DNA from: a virus
DNA: 64,000 bases
Direction: 5' to 3' (one strand)
IMG/VR virus record: IMGVR_UViG_3300009183_000069
Span: 16,607 to 80,606 of that record
In this document: one piece after another, positions 28,801 to 37,800 of the stretch
Position numbering within the stretch: the stretch's first letter is position 1
Layout: each line of letters begins with the position of its first letter
Position numbers and translations under genes: made by a program
The notes under the pieces: model-generated
The model's input: only the letters and a program-made list of their open reading frames with translations
What the model was told of the DNA's origin: nothing
Databases searched by the model: none

Positions 28801-31800
28801 AATGTCTGCGCCCGGCAAATTTACCAATGCTCCTATATATGGAAATGTTGGCGTATATTTAAAAAATAATAATCAACTAATAAAACAATTTGATTATACA
28901 TTAAACAACCATTCTAAAATTTATTGTCAAACTGATTCTGAAAATGATTTTGGATTGTCTTTATCAATTGATGTCAACAAGGGATTATTGTTTGCAGGTG
29001 CACCTGCTGCAAGTAATATTGTAATCCCAAGTGCAAACACCAATACAACAGGTATTGCAATTTTCAGTGACGGCTCTGGTATAACAAAAACATTTGCACA
29101 AGAAGGTATTGTAAAAATTAGCAGTACTAATAAAAACTTTATTCAAGAGACTACTGAAAAAGTTTTAGTACATCCTTATGCTACTACTTCTACAACTGCT
29201 GCCTATTCAAGATTTGGCCATTCAATATATAATAGTCAACCTAGTTCAAATACAAGTACACTTTTATTAGTAGGAGCACCTGGTAGTATTAATAGTGATA
29301 ATACATATACTGGAAGAGTATATGCCTATAATGTATTAAGAGAACAATATTATAATGCAACTAAAGCCCAAGTAATATATGCACTTGCTGCTAGTTCATT
29401 GGCTCCTTTATTTTATGGAGAAGTAACTATCACAAATTGGATGGTTGCAGGCATTGATCAACTTGAGCAGTTTTATTATGAATATAGATTAGTAAATCCA
29501 GTAGACGCAGCAGCGTGGGATGCAGATAGAGCAGCAGATAACGTTGGAATTAAAAATACAAGAATAGAAGTTATTGCTGCATATCAAAATAATATATTGG
29601 CAGAATTATATCCAAGCGAAGACAACATTAGATATTGGATGATTAATGGGATTGGACCAGATAGTAGAATTTTTAATGAGTCAGTAATAGCTTATCGAAG
29701 TACACATCCTACAGATGCAGACAGAATTGATTCAGAAAGAGTTGCGGCAGAAAATTCAAATATACCAGCTACCAAGATTTCTGGACACCCTTCAGGTATA
29801 ACTCTTAAATCTGTTGTTTCTTTAAATGCAGGTAGTCAGTTTGGACATAGCATATCTGGAGATTCTAACGGTAGTATAATAGCTGTTGGTGCTCCTTATT
29901 ATATTAATACAATAAGCAATACAACTGGTGTTATACAACTTTATGACAAAAATCTTCATTGGTTTCAAAGTATACCATCGCCGTTTATAGGACATGAAGC
30001 ATTTGGTGAAAATGTTGTAATATCTTCCGATGGGACGTATCTTGTAGCATCATCTCCTGAGATAAGAGGAACTACTAATGGTACAAAAGGAAGAGTGGCA
30101 ATTTATAGATTATCTGGAACAGGTATCAGAATACAGGCAAGTCGTGCATCAGTAATACTTGCTTATGCTTCAAATTTACTTGCTCCATTGTACCCTAGTG
30201 AGTTAGATATACATATATGGACAGTAGTAGGTCTTGATAGTTTTGATTCTACAATTGATAGCAATAGGGCAGCTAGCCCTGCTGCTGCCGCAGCAATAGA
30301 TAAAGAAAGAGCAGCCGATTCTCTTGGAATGTTGGCATCTAGAGCTGACGTTATTATTGCATATCAAACTAATGTTGAGGCTCCTTTATATCCTACGGAA
30401 GCTGAAATAAGATATTGGATGGCAACAGGGTTAGGTACAGGAACAAATGGATTTGCCGCAGAAATTACTTATAATAATTCAACAAATCCCTCAGCTTATG
30501 CAGCAAATCTTGCTCAGAGAATAACCCTTGCTACACCATCGCCATATCTATCAACACGTTTTGAAGTAATAAATGCTTATGCTTCAAATTTACGTGCCGA
30601 AGTAAATCCTAGTAACGGTGATATCTTATCCTGGATGACGTCCGGTCTTGGAACAAATAATATTACTTTCAATACTGATGTAGAATCTCGAAGAACTTCT
30701 AATCCATCATTGGCTACCTCTATTGATGCAGCGAGAGCTGCGGATGCAGTAGGCACAAGTGGAGCACCAATAAGGTCTAGCAGAGCAGCAGTAATAGCTG
30801 CTTATCAAGGTAATCTTGATGCTAATCCGTATCCAACTGAGCAAGAAATAAGATATTGGATGTCAGTAGGACTAGGATATTTGGTTGCAACAAACAATCC
30901 ATTGGGTGCATTCAACGCTGCTGTAACACGTGATAACGCACTTTATCCTGACATATATCTATCATGGCTTCAAGCTCGCGCTGCGGATTATCCAAAAGCA
31001 TCTAGAGGACAAGTAATATTAGCCTATGCATCAAATTTATTAACTGAATTATATCCTAATGAAACAGCAATAAATTATTGGATGGTCCAAGGACTTACTA
31101 ATTTTGATAGTTCAAATAATACAAACAGAGCCAATGATCCGGCATTGGCTGCTGCTATTGATATGGCCAGGGCAGCAGATGCAATTAACATAAAATCATC
31201 AAGAGCTGCTGTTATTTCTGCATATCAAACAAACGTGGATGCTCCTTTCTATCCTACAGAGAAACAAATAAGACGTTGGATGATTGCCGGACTAGATAGT
31301 AGTAGTTTTACAATTTTTAATGAAACAATTACTGCTAATAATTTAAGTAATCCTACCAATGCTGCAATATATCGTAATCAACGATTAGAAGCATTGCCGT
31401 CTGTGGATTTTACATATGATCTTTATCAGGTTATTGACAATCCATTAAAAAATAATGATTTAAAATTTGGTAAATCTATAGCCATTAGTGACAATAGTAA
31501 CAAATTAGCCATAGGTGCAGTAGGCGTTAATGGTCCTATTCCATTAAAATTTGATATAAATTTTAAAGATGGTGAAACTACTTTTGATCAAGGTACTACT
31601 AACTTTAGTTCGTTTGCAGAAGATTCCGGAACTGTATTTCTTTACTATAATATAGATGGATCGTTTGTTCAATCAGAAAATATTACAGACCCTTCACCGA
31701 TAGCCGGGGATAAATTTGGTTATTCTGTGGCTGTTACTAACAATAATACATTTGTAGGGGCTCCATCAATATCAGGAGTTTCAAAGTTTTATCAGTTTAA

Positions 31801-34800
31801 TAAAGCAGATACATCTATTAACGGTTTAAAACTTTTAAGAGAACAACCTGATCTTGTAGACGTTTCAACTATTGATAGAGTAGCATTAATAGATTCTTTT
31901 AAAGAAGAAGTAATAGAGTATCTAGACGTTATTGATCCATTAAAAGGAAAGATTGCAGGAATTGCTGAACAAGAATTAAAATACAAATCATCATTTGATC
32001 CTGCTGTATATTCGATTGGAAATTTAACTGCGGTAGTTGACAGTAATACAAGTTGGATCGATGATCACGTTGGTGAATTATGGTGGGATATAAGCACCGC
32101 AAAATATCAATGTTATGAGCAAGGTGATGAAATATTCAGAAAAAATAACTGGGGTAAATTATTCCCAGGTGCAACTATTGATGTCTATGAGTGGGTTAAA
32201 TCTGATCTATTGCCCAGTGAATGGGCATCACAAGCAGATACCAATGATGGATTAACAAAAGGTATTAGTGGACAACCAAAATATCCTGACAACAGTATTC
32301 TTTCTGTAAAACAATTGTTTAATAATGTAACAAGATCATTTGAAAATGTTTATTTCTTTTGGGTAAAGAATAAAGTAAATGTTCCTGAAGCAAATAATAA
32401 TAGAAGAATAAGCAGTTATCAGGTTGCTAGCATTATTGCAGATCCAATTGCCAACGGTTTAAAATTTGTTGAGATATTATCTAAAGATTCAGTAGCATTT
32501 GCTAATGTACAATCTATGTTAATAAGTGATAGAATTAATGCAAATATTGCTATTAATTCTAATAAGAGTGAAATACCAAGACATACCGAATGGGAACTAA
32601 TAGCAGAGGGTAATGAAAATAATATGCCACCTCCTCTGTTGGAGAAAAAACTAATAGATAGTTTATTAGGGCATGATCAATTGGGTAATAATGTTCCTGC
32701 AATTAATACAACATATAGAAATAGATATGGAATTGGTATTCGACCTCAACAAACATTATTTAAAGATAGAATAGAAGCATTGAGAAATCAAATTGCATTT
32801 GCTAATTCTGTTTTAATAAAAGAACAATTAACAGGTAACTACAATTTTAATAATCTAAATAGTTACGATACAATCTCAGATGCATTTTATAGAGAGTATG
32901 ACATAGTAGTTGATTCGCTATCAACCATTGATACTCTTTTATTTGAACAAGCAACAATAAAATGTTTTGTTAACAATGGTAAAATAATATCTGTAGAAAT
33001 AATTAAACCAGGCTTTGGATATCTATTAGCACCGTTGGTGACTATAAATTCAACAGCAGGAGAAGAAGCAGAACTTCTAACAGAAATAAACAGCAACGGA
33101 GAAATTATAAATGTTACAATATCTAATGCTGGATACGGTTATGTTAATGCTCCTACATTAATTGTTCGTCCTCACACTGCTATCATTAGATCGGATAGCA
33201 ATTATAACGGCCGTTGGACTAAACATATATTTGACTATATCTATAAAAAATGGAATAGAGTTGGAAATCAAAAATATGATACAAGATTATATTGGCAATA
33301 TACCGATTGGATAAAAGACAGCTATAGTAAATTTAAAGACTATAGATATAGCATTGATGCTACTTATGAAATTGATACATTATCTAATGTATCCGTTGGA
33401 GACTATGTACGAATTAAAAATATAGGCGATGGCAGATACGCTATTATTGAAAAATTAGCCGATACAGAAATTGGTGACTTTTCTAAATCATACAATTTTG
33501 TTTATATAGAAAAAGGAACAATACAAATAAAAGATTCAATATGGAATTTTTCTAATATAAATGTTTCTTATGATTCATCTACTTTAGAAGATACATTATA
33601 TGATCAAGTGCCTGATTTAGAATTATATCATATATTGCTGGCATTAAAGGATGATATCTTTATTGGCAATCTTAAAGTCAATTGGAATTTGTTCTTTTTC
33701 AAAGCAGTAAAGTATGCATTAACAGAGCAAAAAATATTAGATTGGGCATTTAAAACTTCGTTCATTGATGTATATAATTCAATTGGTAATTTAGATCAGC
33801 GTCCGGTATATAAACTTGACAACGAAAAATATTTTGAAAATTATATTGAAGAAGTTAAACCTTATCACACCAACATAAGAAGATTTACTTCTAAATATTC
33901 ATCTGTAGAAGAAACTTCAACTCTTTCTTTTACTGATTTTGATGTACCATCAGCTTCTTGGACTGCTGCTCATAGTTATTGCGTTGGTAATATTATAGTT
34001 GCAGATCCTGGTACTTTATATACTCAGAAACCGACAATTACAATATCCGGTGGCGGCGCCAATGTTACTCCTGCTACCGCAGAAGCCTACATTAGAAGCG
34101 GCGTCGTCTATCAAATACTTGTAACAGATCCTGGAGCAGGATATACTGAAACTCCAACAATTACAATATCGGGTGGCGGTCCTTATGTTACTTCCACTGC
34201 ATCTGTTTCAGTCTCATTATTGAATTTAACCACAAGAAAAAATATTATAGGATTAAAATTTGATAGAGTTAGTGCAGTATCTGAAATAGGCAATGTAGAT
34301 GTCACTGAAGAATTTATATGTTCAGGAAAAGATACAAAATTTGTATTGTCTGTTTTAGCCGACCGTAATAAATTAAATATTATTCCAAGTCTTGATGGAC
34401 AATTGGTATTGTCAACTGATTATACAATAGAATATTACTCTGAAGAAAATAATGGATATACAAAACATTATTCAAGATTTGTATTTTTAAATTATGTTCC
34501 TAAAGAAACTCAGGTATTTAAAATAACATATAAAAAGAATATTAATTTATATACCGCAGTTGATAGAATAGAAAATCTATACACAGCCACTGACTCAATT
34601 TCGTCATTAATGAATGGAGTTGTTTATCCAGGTAATGTTATACAAGGATTACCGTTTGATTATTCTCCAGCTTGGGATACTGTTTCTGGATTAGGAAAAT
34701 ACGACCCAATAAACTCAGGATGGAGTGATAGTGTTGGATACTATGCATCTGCAAAAATAGTAAGTTCAGTAGCAGCAGGCGATACAACAATCTATCTTAA

Positions 34801-37800
34801 TACAACTACCGACATTGTTGTTGGACAAATAATTAGTCTATTAAATTCTCCAACTTCAAATCTACGCAAAGATACAGTTGTTAATTCTGTTAACTCTTTG
34901 AATAATTCTATTACAATAAGTCAAACTTATTACGCAATTAAATCTGTTAGAGCAACATCAACAAATATTAATTCTGATATTGTTGTTATAACCGTTGTTC
35001 CGTTTAATGGAGCAATTGTAGTTGGGGATTTGATTTCACTAGATGGAATTGAGAAAACTGAATTTAATGGAATATATTATATTTCAAGTATTACAGATAA
35101 AAATAAGTTTATTGTAAAATCTAATTCAGTATTATCAACTACAGCAACAGTACTTACATATGGTGAAGCAAGCATTACAATATCTTCTATGCTAGGTAGC
35201 ATTGACACAGATAGTGTATTACTAGATCATATATCTGAAACATTTATTCCTGATGATAATAATCATATAGAAGTTGATATAATGTTGCAGTATGATGATA
35301 TTACTAAAATTGAAATATTTAAAGACGGCGAAACTTTGCCAATGCTTACTGGAATTCCAATTGTAGGACCATATCCTACCAGTGAATATTATCATATAAC
35401 AAAAAATGTAATTACTGGTGGTGCTATAGTAAACTTCTATCAAATGACCAGCAATAGTTATGATTTAGATTTCTACTCGTATACCAATCCAAAACTTGAA
35501 TTCTGGAAAACTGATGTATTATCTGCAAGATTAGATTCTGTATTACCTGGTGGCTCCGTTAACTGGGGTAATTTTGCCGGAGGACTAGGCGTTCGATATG
35601 GAACAGTTTTACCCGAAGAAGGCACCAATTCTATAATTATAGATGGCGATTCATTCTTAAATGAAAGATCAGGATATGCACCTGATGAATGTGTAGCTGG
35701 ACACGTATTAGATAGCTTAGGTATTAATGTTTATACCAAAGCTGAAAATTCTTATCCTACTGTTATAACTGGCTCATTCCCTGTAAAAAAAGGAACACTA
35801 ACTGCTTATGAATTAAGTGTACCCGAAACAGAGTATGCAGGCATAATGGTTAATTTTAATGGAAAAATATTTGATAGAGTTGATAATGCTACCCAATTTA
35901 CAAATTCTCATCAATATTATATGATTGGGAATACAATCCATCTTCCACTACAATCTGTATCTGGAACAGCTGGATATACAATGGTTTCTATAGGTGGTAA
36001 TTATTCTTTACTCGATAGCAATATTGAAGGAGTATCTGGTGTTACATCTGCTACTGTAATAAGTTTGTTGTCAAGTATCAACGATGTTGTTATGGCTTAT
36101 GTATTAGTCGACGGTCATGAAATTTCTCAAGATACTCCAGAATCAGGTGATACAAAATATTATAAATTAACTGCTTATAGTAATAAAAATAATAGAGCAA
36201 GTGTACAAGTTTATGGTATTGATACTAATTCACATACCATTGAGGCTTGGTTCTTCCAATCTAAATATACAAAATTTAATAGGTTACACGAAGAATCACA
36301 AGACGGATCAGCTTCCCAATCAATGTTTACTCTTTCTTTTGTACCAGGAAATATTGAGCCAGTAAGCGCTCAAGTAATAGTTGAAATAGATGATGGCAGC
36401 TCAGGAAGAAGAAGATTATCACCACCTTGGGTTAGTTATTATCAAATTAAAGATGCTCAACTAACATTTGCAATTGATAGTAAGAATTTATCACGTACAT
36501 ATACTGCTGGTCAAGTAATGGTATATGCAAATGGAATAGAATTGCGTCCTGGATTTGATTATACATTTAATGATATTGATAGTACAGTAACAATCATTTC
36601 TGGACTACTGAGTATAGGTGATGTTATTGCAGTAGTAGGATTAATTGATTATGACTATATTGTAGTTGGTAATATATTACAGTTAACAAACCCACCTGTT
36701 AGTACTTTTAATTTAAAAATTATATCATTTACTGATCATGATAAAATGTTAATTAGAACAGAAAGATTTAACGGAACAATTGCTCGACGTTATACACTAT
36801 CTTTCTCTGTATTGTCTGATAATTACGTTTGGGTATATGTTGATGGAATTTCATTAACTGCTAGAACAGAGTTTGAAATTCTTGATGACATGAAAACTAT
36901 TCAGATAAGTGATTTGATTGATGTTTCCCCAAGTTCAAAAATAACAATTACCACAGTTAATCCACAATCTTATAACAATCAAATTATTGGATTTAGAATG
37001 TTTAATGATATTTTTGATAGACATCATTATAAGAGACTATCAAAATTTCATAGCACAACGTTGTTACGTGCATTAAGACATACTGATAATGAAATTTATC
37101 TAACTGATGGCAATGGAATAATTCCGCCTAATCCATTAACTAACAATCCTGGTATTGTTATAATTGATGGTGAGCGTATTGAATTTGCAGAAAAAGATGG
37201 AAATACTTTAAGAGGTCTAAGAAGAAGTAGTCTAGGAACTGGGCCTGCCACTTATTCAGCAGTTGGAACACAAGTAATAGATCAAAGTTCACAACAAACA
37301 ATACCTTATCTTGATACAATATTAGTACAGTCGACCTCTACTACAAGTACAACCTACATTATTAGTACAGTAACTACTACCGCTACAGGTGCCGGAATTG
37401 TTTTAGATCCAAATATTGATGCTGTAAATCAGGTTACTGTATATTACGGCGGCCGTCAATTACGTAAAACATCTTTGGTTGTTCATGATAAGTTCTATGA
37501 CAAACCTGTATATAATCCAGACCCTAGAACAGCATATATTTTGATTTTTGGGCAATCTAATATAGCTAATTACGGCGAACATACAGATAGTTACACACCC
37601 AATGATAAAGTAAAACGTCTTGATATAAATGGTAATTGGGAACTTGCTGTATCGCCAGGCGGTCCTAACAGATTGGCCACAGGATATAATTGGAGCACTG
37701 GCTCATCAGTAGATATACCAGGAGGACCATCCGGAGGCAACATGGATGGAAGAATTGGTGATACTCTTCTTCAGAGTGGAAAGTATGACAAAGTTTACAT

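Noticed and set aside
28795-31800. Assembly error or fusion of two genes in the giant ORF
   Set aside because: The frame stays open without a stop or a composition change at the joins, and the helical repeats are diverged at DNA level, so collapse or duplication by assembly is unlikely.
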